In this document: one piece after another, positions 1-12,800 of the stretch
How positions within the stretch are numbered: position 1 is the first letter of the stretch
Layout of the letters: every line of letters begins with the position of its first letter
Assembly (NCBI GenBank): GCA_037389465.1
Contig: JAZARR010000032.1
Coordinates: 682,001 to 746,000, forward strand
Length of the DNA stretch: 64,000 bases
Reading direction: 5' to 3'
Source of the DNA: Baylisascaris procyonis
Lineage: Eukaryota > Nematoda > Chromadorea > Rhabditida > Ascarididae
Notes under the pieces: model-generated
Seen by the model: only the letters and a program-made list of their open reading frames with translations
Database searches by the model: none
What the model was told of the DNA's origin: nothing
Made by a program: the position numbers and the translations under genes

Positions 1-485
1 CTCAACGGTGCACAAAGTCGACGGGCTATAATTAAACGTAATTTCATGAACATTTCGATGCACACCATAAGAAATAAGAACACATGCAGCTAGGGAAAAG
101 TTACTTTTAAACGCCGAATGAGTTGATATACAACTCTTATTCTTCTATTTTCGAAGTGATAGATGTAATGAGGTGCAATAATTCTTCAACAAGAGTTCAT
201 AAATCTTGAAATCGATGCAACAGTTTTTTGTGAAAAGAAATGGAGGGGTTTTTTTTTTGAATATGTGATACTATCAACTAGAATTTTCGATCAACGAAAA
301 AAACTCTTACATTTTGAATATTTCATCCGTTGTAAATATATAGCATGAAAGTTTAAGGAAATGATAATTAATAAGGAGAAGTAATTGATTTGAATAATGC
401 TGCAAAATGCTAACTACTGAAAAGGATCTCATCTATAGCTTATGAAATTTCTTAGATTTATTTCTTCATATATATAACGATACCA

Positions 486-3400
486 TCAATTTGTGATGGT
501 CAACGTTTCACTTCGAAAATTATGAGTAAATCTCATCGTACATTCACAATTCGGTGATCGATCATTGGTGATCCTAGTGCCATCGATCTCTGTACCATCT
601 TTGAGAACACACCAACAGTATTTCTCATCACATTGTATATTTTCGAAAGACCCATCTGAGAAATAAACTTTTTTCAATTAATTTGGCAAAGAACATTGAC
701 AATCAAATCGATATATAAAATAAATTGTACAATATGCTGAAATATGCGAGTATAGATTAATTTCAGAAATGATTTATACGAAGCGTGAAACTATACGAAC
801 CATGCGACGAATTCACTGCTATAATATTTTATTATTACAACAATAAAAGAAACTTTTATCAATGCTCATTTGTATAGGAGATTAAAATTTTTCTCAATTC
901 AGTCTTTCTAAATAGAAACGATTCGAAAGGTGAAAATGCGCTAAAAAGCATTTACGCATTAAACTATTTAATGCGCTAAAAAATAAAAATAAAAAAGCGT
1001 TGAAATTCTAATCGTCGCTACAGCATTTCTTTTTTTTTTTTTAGAAAACGACATTTGATATAATGAATAAGTTTTATACCTTCTTTGCAACGAGCAGAAA
1101 CACGTGAACTGATCTTCTGTAAGGCTATTTTTAAGTGCAAGCATCCTGAAACTCAAAATCAATCCATTTATGAATGATTGGAGACTATCGTTTACAGTTG
1201 TTTGTCTTATGAAGAAAACACTAAAATATTGAGTGCTTTCAAAAAATATTTCAACGGAGAATGCTGAAGACAAATAAGTTAACAAATAAAAAATTATTCA
1301 GCATGATACGGCTATCAGAGCTTCTAGTTTCCTGTTCGGTAAAAGTACCACGAAAAGAATAGAAATTCCAATATAAAACAGCATGAAAAATCAAAATAAT
1401 ATTGCCACCTGTGGTTCTATACGGGTATACGCAGGTTTTGGTGCAACCTGTATTGCAACATTTCTGAAGATAAGGACAATCAGCATCATATGTACAGGTG
1501 CCCTTTTGTGATGGCTCACAATCGTTACGAATCGCGTAGCTAGCGCATTGACCAATAGTTGATTGAATGCGATCCATATTTGCAATGCTTGAGGTCCATA
1601 TGTTTTCCGTTGAAGTTGTTATTGCTAAAAAATCGTCGAACATTCAATCGGTGAATAGTAAAAATATAGCTTTTTTTAAAAACTACAATGGTTGAATTGC
1701 AATTAAATTTCATCTAAATTTGTGATAAGTTTGTTGGAAATTTCTCAACTTTTTTTTTCGATACTGTTATGCGCGTTTTAACTCTATTCGAAGAGTTGAT
1801 ATCCAACGCTGTATAGCAGATGATTGATGAGCATATCAGTGATAACATTAAAAGTCAACAAACTTATTGATGAGTTTCTTAACAGATCAGCGATGGGAAT
1901 AACTTCCTCTCTCCCTCACCCCACCCCCCTCTCCTCATAATCACCTTGGAATATTTGTCACATCAAAATTCATACCCTCTATAGTAATGCATCTCAATCC
2001 ACAACCATCATAGCAACATTTTTCGGTTGATTCGCATTCTTCATCTGCAAAATGCATCATTTAGCAAACTTTTGAAATAGACTCTTATAAAGAAATAATC
2101 AAACTACAGAAGTATACTAAAGTAGTTGATATGCGATATATTTTCATATTTCATTCAACTAATTGAACATTTTCAAACATTGCAAAGAAATGATTAAATT
2201 TGAGAAACAATACAATCATATTTCGAGTGATTCAATCGCTTGCACAAATTTTCTATATTTACTTGTCGTGAAATATATGCAAATTTATTATCGCATTTGA
2301 ATATATGTAACTCATCTAGACGTTAAAACAGATCAACCTAAAACATGTTATAGGTGGTTATCTATAGTGTGCATTACGTTCATCAGATTTTGCATACACA
2401 TCAATTGTCGCCGAGTTGAAACTATCAGACCAACAAACAGACAGACACATACAAACGTATACATAGTCACAGACATGACCTCGCCAAAAAGAGAAAACAC
2501 CTTTGCAGAGCCAATTTGCAAAAGCAGTGAAAAAATTACATCATTCAACCAAAGATTTTTCAAAATGCATCGTTCTATATTAAAAGTATTTAGATTTTTG
2601 TAATCAATAAATTAAAGTTGTAAGTAACGAAACAAAAAAAGTTATAATAAAGTTATAAATAACAGAACTGATTAAACAACATTAAAATAAGTAATAAAGA
2701 GTAGAAGAACGATTACCTTATTAAAGAATCGCAACTTATCACTAATGTCCATATCAACTACACAACTGAAGATCCCATCAAATCTACGACTGGATGTTGT
2801 GTTTATAATGAATTATATCGGCTCTCCCAAATATTTTAATAACTCATGGAATAATTCAATATAAATCAGTGTTGTTTACTCGCAATGAATGACTAATGTA
2901 TAGTGGTTCAAGTATAGAATTCATTCATCAACATACCCGATCTGCACCATATTTTACAGTTTTCAGTTTCCTCATCGACAAGTGGTACCGCAATTGGACA
3001 TCGGGCATTATTGGATCGTCTTTTCGGCTCTAAGCAGCACATTCCTTTATTGACGTTCACGCCAACCCTATTGCACCAATAACCAATGGGACAATCAGCA
3101 TCTCGTTCGCAAAGATCCACTTGAGTGACGAGTAATGAGGAGAACGGTGAGCCGGATGGACATACATTCACCACACCTGACGTAATTGCACTGGTTTTTT
3201 TTTTGACGAATAATTACTGCGTTCTTTGAATGCCATTAAAGTTCTTGAAATCGTTCGCTATTCTTTTTGGTGAAATTTTGCATAAAATGACACTCTTATA
3301 GTGATACTCTTAGGTCTTCAGCATTCTTGAGGTATGATTTTTACTTCGTTGTATTTTTAGAACGTATTGCATTGAAATCGCTTCACAATTTTTACGACGT

Positions 3401-3846
3401 ATAGCCACCTTTCAATTATACACCTATATAGCGTAAATATTTCACAGCACAAATTATTGCTATGTAATTTATCTCTATATGAAAATATAAAGCGAAAAAC
3501 ATTTAAGTAAAATTTATGACTGCAAAATAATATTTAGATGATTGAGGGGAAAATTCTAGTGTTGAAATGCTATCGATGTTTGCGTGAGCGTATTTTGTTT
3601 TTGCTATTCTTTGTTTCAATTCGGTAGATTAGCACTTACAACGTGGTTGTTGTGGGCAATGTGATTGTTGAAAGCATTGCACATCGGACATCACACAAAA
3701 TCGATTCGAAGGACAGTGAACATCTTTGCATGGATTTCGACATTCACATAACGCACAACCGTCTGATGAAACGTCGAATCCATATGGACATTTTTTTGGG
3801 CATATCACCGATTCGCAGAATAAACGTTTCTCTGAAGAGCAATCCA
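486..3846 (-). CDS. Module 3 of the secreted gene (exons 11-16): antistasin-like, lustrin, WAP, WAP, TY1, C-terminus
   Basis: Exon 11 (3846-3640) is an antistasin-like unit (CPYGFDVSSDGCALCECR) with its tail. Exon 12 (3176-2937) is an unsplit lustrin-type unit (NVCPSGSP ... CPIGYWCN ... MCCLEP) running into the first half of a WAP domain. The tiny exon 13 (2044-1976, 69 bp) holds the second half (EKCCYDGCGLRC). Exon 14 (1624-1409) is the sixth WAP domain (core QKCCNTGCTKTC), preceded by an acidic-to-neutral spacer. Exons 15 (1145-1080) and 16 (655-486) split a TY1 domain, with IQCDEKYCWCV in the last exon. After the final domain cysteine about 20 residues follow before TGA. The exon 11 acceptor is the weak AATAAG form; a better AG nearby would put a stop in frame. 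Confidence 0.85.
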
Positions 3847-6800
3847 CTTATTGACTGTGATCTTGAGTAAAAAAAAAAAGAAAAAAAAATGCAAAGAATG
3901 TGTTTTCATGGAGATGCAATTTTATGGTGTTGCAAAAATCGCTACAAAATTGGCAATTATCATGAATGAAATTGCAATCGATGAGCGCATAATTTAACGA
4001 CGACATAAATTTTGCTCATATACAGCATTCTGTAAAATCAATGAAACGTCGTCAAAAATATTAATGCACAAAATAAAACGCATTCAACACAACCGCTAAT
4101 ATGGTAAAATGGGAAAGAACTTCAATGATTACCATCACATTTTGGATTTTCATTGAGAGCAACACGAGTATTCGCTATTTCATTACCATCATCGATATTA
4201 ACACAAAAACATCCTCTTGAATCGCATTGAATTTGTCGAAATTTGCCATTTTCATCGCATTTTCGCTTTCTGAGAGCACTATAAGCCTCTGCAGTTATTG
4301 CTTCGTGGATACATGCTGTAATACAGGAAAATAAAATTAATAAATAATATTCTCAGTGAAAATTAATAAAATTAATTAAAATTTCTTAAGGAAACTCTAG
4401 AGTTTAGTAAATGCTCTACTAGCCCTAAAAGAGTGGTGAATACTGCCGAGAATCAAGACGCTGTTTGGGCGAAGATAAGGTGAAGCGAATTTAGAAAGAA
4501 TCCATAGATTTCGCCAGGCATATGAAAACGTGAATTGACCAATACGATAGAGGAAATGAAATGTTTCAATGGAACAACATGCGTGGGAAAGTCAACGCGA
4601 TTTCTGATCCAGTCATTTTCCAAATATTGGCCAGGTTTGCCATAAGGCGTTCATGTCGAGCAACCATCACTCACGCATATGACACGTTCAATCAACCAAT
4701 TTCTCTTTTCAAATTGTTTTAGCAAAGTTTTTCAATAAATGACCATATTGAAGTGTATAAGTGAATCTTGACCACAACTATGCTCTACACAACTGCGTCA
4801 AATAACTGTAAGCATTCATAGATCATTCATTGCCGCTGACGTTATAAATCATTAACTTTAATTTTTTTGAGCCTCAAAATAAAATCATTCGATTGTAGAA
4901 TTGTTGCAAAACATTATAAATAATTCTTCATTCTATATTATGATTTAAGCCTCAATTATGAAATAAAATTAGAGCGTTTTTGTTGATGTAAATTATTGAG
5001 TAAATTTGCAAACCGGTTGTACGTGCTGGATATAAGCAAGCGGTTGAACAACCAACAACACAACATTGCTTCAATGCAGAACATTCAGAATCCTCACGGC
5101 AGCGTATATCACACGTAGATGACGACAATGATGGCAATCGTTTAGGGCATTCGGCAATTGTGGACGATAGCGCCACTAAACGAACATATTGCATCAATAT
5201 GTAACATCAAACAAATACTTCATATGTAATATCCTCGAAATTGAAATGATTTCTTACGCTTAATCAACTATAGTGTATGACGTGAGATTATTTAACGCTG
5301 TTTATGAAAGATTTTCTGCTCAACAATTTAAATTTTTTTTTAATATTTATCAACTCTATTGCGTGAAGCTGGTTCACTTCAAAATTACCGCATTGTTTCA
5401 TAGCTATTGAGTTGTTCGTATTATGCCCTCAGGCATATCATCACATTTGCATATTTTAATGATATATTGCTTTTTATGCTGAAGTTTTTTTTATAGCGTT
5501 TTATTCGTTATAGATAAAATTGCAAAGAAACGTTGAATAAAAAATTTCACTTTAACATCACTTTAACCATAAAACGGTCTTGTTTGTATATCCTAAAATC
5601 AACATGACGCACCCAATAAACGAGAAATTCCTCCGACAATTGTTATTTTTCCTTTTCATCCATCACCATCGAATCAAAAAAAAAAACCCCACCTTGAAGG
5701 GGATTTTCATCGATGCTTTCAGTGATATTCGGCTGGGCAACGCTAGCTGGCATACACGAAAGGCCACAACCATCGAAGCAACATTTCGAGTCAGATTGGC
5801 ATTCGTCATCCGTATGGCACTCCGATTGACAGTCTCCTCTGGGCAATGGAGTCCGTGCTTCACATTCCCCATCATGCACTTCGTCCTCGGGCTTCTCACA
5901 GCAGAAACCAAAACCATTATAGCCGACCTGTAAAATTCCTCATCGATGCCACCCAAAATTCGAATAAAGTCTGAGAGGCAAAAAAAGAAACAATTTGAGA
6001 AAAGTCGGAGATATCATATCACAATATCGCAGAAGTAAGTTCAATAGGATCCAAGATGGAAATTTTACAATTTACAAGAGCATCTAGTGTTATATGACGC
6101 AAAAAGAAACCATATCCTTTCACTTTCCGACAGCGAAAGACCAGCATAGAAATAAAGCAATGCAGCGATGAGTTGATTTTGTTATGTATCCTCCCTCAAC
6201 ACAATTAGAGCATAACTGCAATATGATCGAATGCGGCATAAACGAATGTATATGTCCATTGCCATTACAACAATGCGCTTCCGCATGAAAACTTTTACAG
6301 CTCTTCGCGCCTAGAAAATTAATAGTAGTTCAAATGAGAACATCACTCTATTACGTCACAATTTGTCCACTCTTAATAGCCTATTGCCATCTAGTTGGAC
6401 AAAATTGGCCATTTTTGATTCAAGCAAATAAATAATGATGAAAAATATATGAATAAATGCATCGCTATTGCCTCATGATTTCAAGACATCGATCATCTAT
6501 ATTTTATAGTTTTCATTTCTCAATGCATTTGGAGAATAAAGAATTTATAATAAGAGTATGGGAAAGATTAAATTCTTTTCGAATGCCTCTATCAAATACA
6601 ATGCAATAAGTGAAAAACATCTCTCAAATAGTATTTCATTTAAAGACGGATATATTATGCATCATTAAACGAAGTTTCACTTTTTGAGTTGATTAAATAT
6701 CAATTTTATGAAGAATGAATTCACTTGTGAAAAAAAAACGATCTTAAGTAGCACATCGATCAATCTAGAGCATCCTTTTCTGGACGTTTCGAATCGGTGG

Positions 6801-9800
6801 TAATTGACGATACGGATGAGGATCGTATGAATGATGACCATAACGAAATTAGATAGATAATTGATATTTTCGAGTATATACCACAAAACAACCGTTTGAA
6901 TTGAATTGGACGATATACTTATCGACGAAATAATTTACAGTTGATTAATACAATGAAATTTAATGAATATAACGCACACCATGAGGGATCTCATATATCA
7001 AGATTCAAATATATCCATCAAATTCGAAGGGGATAAAGATAGTTGGATGCCTCCATAAATTTGCGAGCATTTTATAGCAAATCCAGCTGCACTTAATTAT
7101 TTCTAAACGATGTGCATAAGCGATTTGATGCAGCAATATATGAATGTGTTCTATTGCGTAAATGTCACTAATTATTTGCGGCGAATTTGCTGACTTCGTT
7201 AAGCCGATGAGCGGAAGTGCAAAAATACAGAATCGGCCAATCCCGTTGACAAAAATATTCGATTTCTTTTTTTTTTTTGAGGAATAATTTCACTTATTAT
7301 AGCCATTCGCAAGCAGCGTTCTGCAAAGAAACACTAGAATTTTTCATCGATCGCTTGCCGTCATATAAAGCTATATGAAGTTTTCATGCGGGGCCTTTTT
7401 TTGCTCATATATAGTCTTCTACAGAGGAGTAGACTAACAGTGCAAGGAACACGAAACTCAGTAGCTGTTAAGCTAGGTAAGAAGGCTAAAGACAACAGAG
7501 AAGAAGGGCAACGAAATCAAAGTTCAGCCAAAGCGTCGAGGCATGAAAGATGGAACTTGGCCAACTTGTGGAAGAAAAGAAAACAAAATTTATTCAGAAT
7601 TTCGAGGGGAACAAAATCAAGCACAGCAAAGGTAACGGGCACCAAAAGAATAGAACACAATCGGGATAGCAGTGCAAAGAAAACGAAGCTCAGCCAAGAT
7701 ATTAGGGGGAAAACGAAAATCACCTATGCTTTCTGCGTAAAATTGAAGCAGAAGCAAACATAGCCTCGATTCACGAGATGTGAACAGAATCACGATGGGA
7801 TGGCGCAAATCTAGCAATTCACAGACGATTCGGGCAATTCTCACATCTATGATGAATATTACATCAGCATCATATATAAAGCGTACAAACTTACCATATG
7901 GCACCAATAATTTTGCGAGCATTGGCTAGTTTCTTTGCATAATGCGGTAACTCCATCTGGTAGACTCATAGGTAAACCATGAGGGCACACATTAAGAAGA
8001 CCTGCAACCATTGAAATATCTATTAGGCTCTGATTATTTAGGCTAATAAAATAAATAAGTTATTGCAATAAATCAGTTATTGTAATAGGGCGTTATTTTA
8101 TTTATTTATTTATTTATTCACTTATTTTTTCACTTATGCCAGCAATTGGTTGAAGATCGAATTTTAAAAGTATCTCTTTACTAAGTTTCATCGAAGCAAT
8201 GTAGTCCAGTTGAATCTCATCATTTTTTCAATATTTCAAAAAAAGTTAGAAATTGTGATTTCTTTAAATGCAAAATTGAGGGTTAGATTTACCTCGAGTC
8301 AACCGTTTATAAAATGCTGAACTTTGATAGCACTGTTTTCATAGTGAATCATTTGGCTAATGGTTATTGTGGTAAGGTTTTACTACCTAATGACGTCATT
8401 ATTCATCTGACATAAAACATTTCATTTGGTGTTGAAAATTTAAATGTAAACTAGTGAAATTATCCGTTAGTCATAAAAAGGTGCATTATAAATGTTAAGT
8501 CTCACATCTTGGTACTGGTAAACAAGGTGGTTGAGCACAATCGGGTTCTACCAATTGGCATACTTCCGAGTTGTCTTCACAGATGACATCATCGCAAACA
8601 TTTCTACACTCACAATTCGACAATGGGCAACCGTTCTGTTGGGTTTTTATACCAAACGGACATTGGACATTTGTGCATTGCACATCGGGACATTCACGTG
8701 GATCTGCAATATTTGGTTTTGCTCTCGAATTGCAAGATTTGCAATCTCATATGTGCATTACAATGTTACTAATGTTGCATTATGCGTGCACTAGAATTGA
8801 TATAACTGATAGTTTAACAAAAAAAAAAAAAACAAAAAGAATTAAGTGAAAGCATTCATATCATTGCTACAGGATTTGACTGGTAGCTCAGTGAGCGCTA
8901 GATTGGTAAACGAAATGTCATTAATTCGAATCTGTTCTCGGATAAAATTCCTATTGGTCATCAATTGGTCAAGACCCATTGGTCAAGACCCCATTGGTCA
9001 TCGGAGACATCATTACTTCAATGTAGTTTAACCAATAATATGTCATTAAAACGCCATTTAATCCAACATTATTGATTTAATTCACAAAATATCGAACAAT
9101 TACATTCATAAAAACAGTTAATGGTACGAAAAGTCGTCAATCACCTAAGGCTTTTCTGCATTCCATTCGAAGCAATAACATTTAATGAATCATGTACTGA
9201 TGAGATTTATGCCCCTTTATAGGCATGAATATATTCCTAATGAAACGAGTGTAGAGCGAAATTGTACTATAAAATAAAATCTAAAAAACTATTAACCATC
9301 TAAGATTATATGTGCAACCGTCTCTCTCCTTTCTTTCAGCAACAAATGACACTTTTTTAAATGAACCGGAAAAATCACTTAAATGTTCACTGATGGAGGT
9401 GCTACCCCCTATAGCGTTATCCTCGCCAATCAACTAGAAATGTTCGGATCGACAAGTTCAGCAAAGCAGTGTCACTAATGCTCTACAAAAACCAACATTT
9501 CAACGATCATCGAGAAGGAGTTTGAATAAAGAGTAATAAATTAGCGCATACCTTGACAATCTGGTGATCCCGACTCTCTAAATACTTTCGTCCCAGGAAT
9601 TTCGGCACCATTCGACGCCTCTACACACCAACAGTAGACCTTATCGCATTGTACACGTTCGAAACGCCCATCGGCACTACATTTAGGAATATATCCATTG
9701 GCCAGTGTTTTGCTTGGTAAACGACCGATCGCTGATATCAAATGTATACAACCTGCAAATGGGTTTTCCTCTATAGCAGCATCGCCGACTCACCGCTTCC

Positions 9801-12800
9801 TGCTGGCGAATATAGAATGAAAGTAATAGTCATAACGAAACGATGAAGTCTCAAAAAGATTATAAAATATATACATTCGTAACAGCTAATGTAACTAATG
9901 CAATTTCGAAGGGTTTCAAGACTCGAGTTCGACTAAAGTTAGCACATAGCTAATGTTTTAGTTTCCACCTATATGAACCCCTTTAGATTATCCTGAATGC
10001 AATTGGAAGAGTATTTTTAAGTATATATGCATTCTTATGCATCTCTTACGAGCAATAAAGAAATATTAAGAAGTCGAGTGGTTGTAGATAAAATGAAATA
10101 CGTTCGATGAATAAGATGATAAAATAAACGATAAAATTGCTCTACCGGTAGCTTTATCTGGTGGAGAGCAAACACGACCACAATCATTCATACAACATTT
10201 ATCCACCGAATTACAATCCGTATCTTTGATGCATTCAATTACGCATTTCTTATTTCTTATATTCGCTCTTGATGGACATATTCCAATTCGAATGCCAACA
10301 TCTGTATTATTAATATACACTTAGCAAAGCGTTTCATAAAAAAAATTTTTGAAAGCAATAATTTCTACGGAAAAATTTCCATTTATTTATCGAAAACTTT
10401 ATGAAATAAATGCACAATATTAGCATTGATTTTGAAATATATTCAAATAATTTCAGTAATTTTTTTTACTATAATCGATTCCATTGCTCTGGAATAAAAG
10501 ATCCTCTTTAGAGAAAATGAGTTGGTATTGATGTATGATCCTTTCTCTTTCCTCCTCTTTCCCATTAAAAAAAAAAAAAAAAAAAAAAAACGATTATCTC
10601 GATGAGGATCACTGGAGATGCCATTTCTTTACACCTCATTCATACCAATATATATTTCCTTTGCATGATTTTCGATATATTATTTATTACTATGAGTGAT
10701 ATTTGGTAAAGGGGAAGCATAAATACTAATATGTTTGAAAATATTACCTATCTATCACAATCCTTTTATTTGCGCAAAATGGCAGCTATCGCCATTCATT
10801 CTTCAATTTATGCTTAATCTGTCGATTGAAGAACTCGTATATTTTACTAGAAATAAAAGAGAGAAACAAATTCTAATGAAGAGAAACGAAATGAATATAA
10901 GGCTTACTATCAAATGGTGATGGAAGTTGTTCTCCTTCTTTTCGTGCTGCAAAAAAAAAAAAAAAAAAAAAATAGAAAATCGGTTCAATATTTGCTGGGG
11001 GCAACAAAATCCTCTATCGATATAGTCAGTAATTTCAATCGTTTAACATTTAAAAGTGAAAAATTTTTAATTGTCAATAAATGAATAAATTTACGAAAAA
11101 TTATTTAGAGAAAGAGTTTCTTCAGGAATGTTTTATTGAAAGATGAATGAATGATGGTTATCGGGCTGACCACTTGCCAAGTAAGGCTATTTAGACTCAC
11201 GAAAACCGACGACATTCGATCTCACCCCTCATAACAATCGTTGAAACGAAAACTACGCTAAAAGTTTCAGTTTTTATGACTCCCTATGCGATAGCTTTCA
11301 TAGTTATGACATTTGCATATTGACGCATTAGCATTTGCATATCGAAATTAGCATACGTGAAGTTGTGATCGGACGAATAGGACGATCGACAAGCACTGAT
11401 GAAGAGGTGATTGCGATCGAACACTCCCTTCCACAACCATTGCTGCAACATTTCAATGCACCAACGCATTGTGCATCCGAATTGCATCTGAATACACAAA
11501 CACCACCCATAAGACGTGGACATTCGCCTGGCTTTGAATACGATTCGATTGGTGCATTCGATACTATAAATCAAATATAATATACGTAACATAAATAATG
11601 AAAATCTCTTAGTTTCAAAAATAATGATCTTTTCTATTTGTATTCGAATTGCCAGAACAAAAAAAATTTTACCCAAAAAAATCGAGCAATTTTTTATTAT
11701 TCTTAGTTTTTCAAAAATGAGGATAAAATGAAATTTGCAAATTTTATTCCAACTTTAACCATCGTTATAGTAAATAAATGATTAGAGTGATATTTTCATT
11801 GCCTATAAAGAAATCTATGAGAACAATTGATTATCTTCACTAAACATTTGAATTATTTTTGAGTTAATTTCTTCAATATAAACGACAACTGAACCATTAT
11901 GAATAATTGAAACCATTCTTTTATAATAATATCGTAATAGCGAAAGTTGACGAAAAAAAAATAATTGGTCAATTTTGTGACCAGTTGAGGTCAACGCCAA
12001 CTAGTCACAAAAGTTTTTCAAAAAGAAAATTTCGCCGATATTTTGCGCCCTAAGTAGGAATATTAATCAAGCGTGTAATAAACAGGTGAAGAAGTAATAA
12101 ATAGACGAAAAAGCGCGCAAGCGTAACAAATACAACCGAAGTTTATGTGATTTTGTCCACAATGGTACTAACTAATCTTATGAATTGCGCACAAATAATA
12201 AAACATACATAATGATGCATTAATATCTCAATATTAAATCACACATCCGATCAGCACTTCCGGTCCACATACTCATATATTCATAAAAACAACGTTGGCA
12301 TTTATGCGTGTTTTTTTTAAGTGGAGAATACGAAAAAAAAACGTATATTAAACTTGTTTCGTTGAAATCGGCGATCTTCTAAATCTAAACAATTTTCTGA
12401 AGTATTTAGCTGAAAGCAATAAAAAAAAAATAAAGATGAGCAATGAATAGATGGTGAGCAATACAATCGAAAAAAAAAAAGATGGAAAATAAAGAGATTA
12501 GCCAGATGAAATGTTCTTCACTCTTGTTAATCACATCGAATCGTCGCAAAAAACTGGTCCACGGATTGCAGCGTATAGGCAATTTTATCAACGCACCTAG
12601 TCATTAGTGTGGATTATCTCAGAGTTTATTCGTACATTTCTAAATTCTCAAAAATGCTAAAATGCAAATGTTTTCACTCTTATTCAACTCATCGATTTAA
12701 GCAAACATTTTAACTAATAAGTTTGTTTAAAAGAAACGATAGCATAATATATCATTTTTGCATATCGCTTATTCAATTAAGATTATCGAAGCAATAAGAA

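Noticed and set aside
1..485. A further downstream exon of the secreted gene
   Set aside because: The TGA at 488-486 follows directly in the last thyroglobulin exon, and no cysteine-rich frame is visible beyond it.
7386..7763. Basic 125-codon protein gene
   Set aside because: Degenerate purine-rich repeats explain the composition and openness; kept as a repeat.
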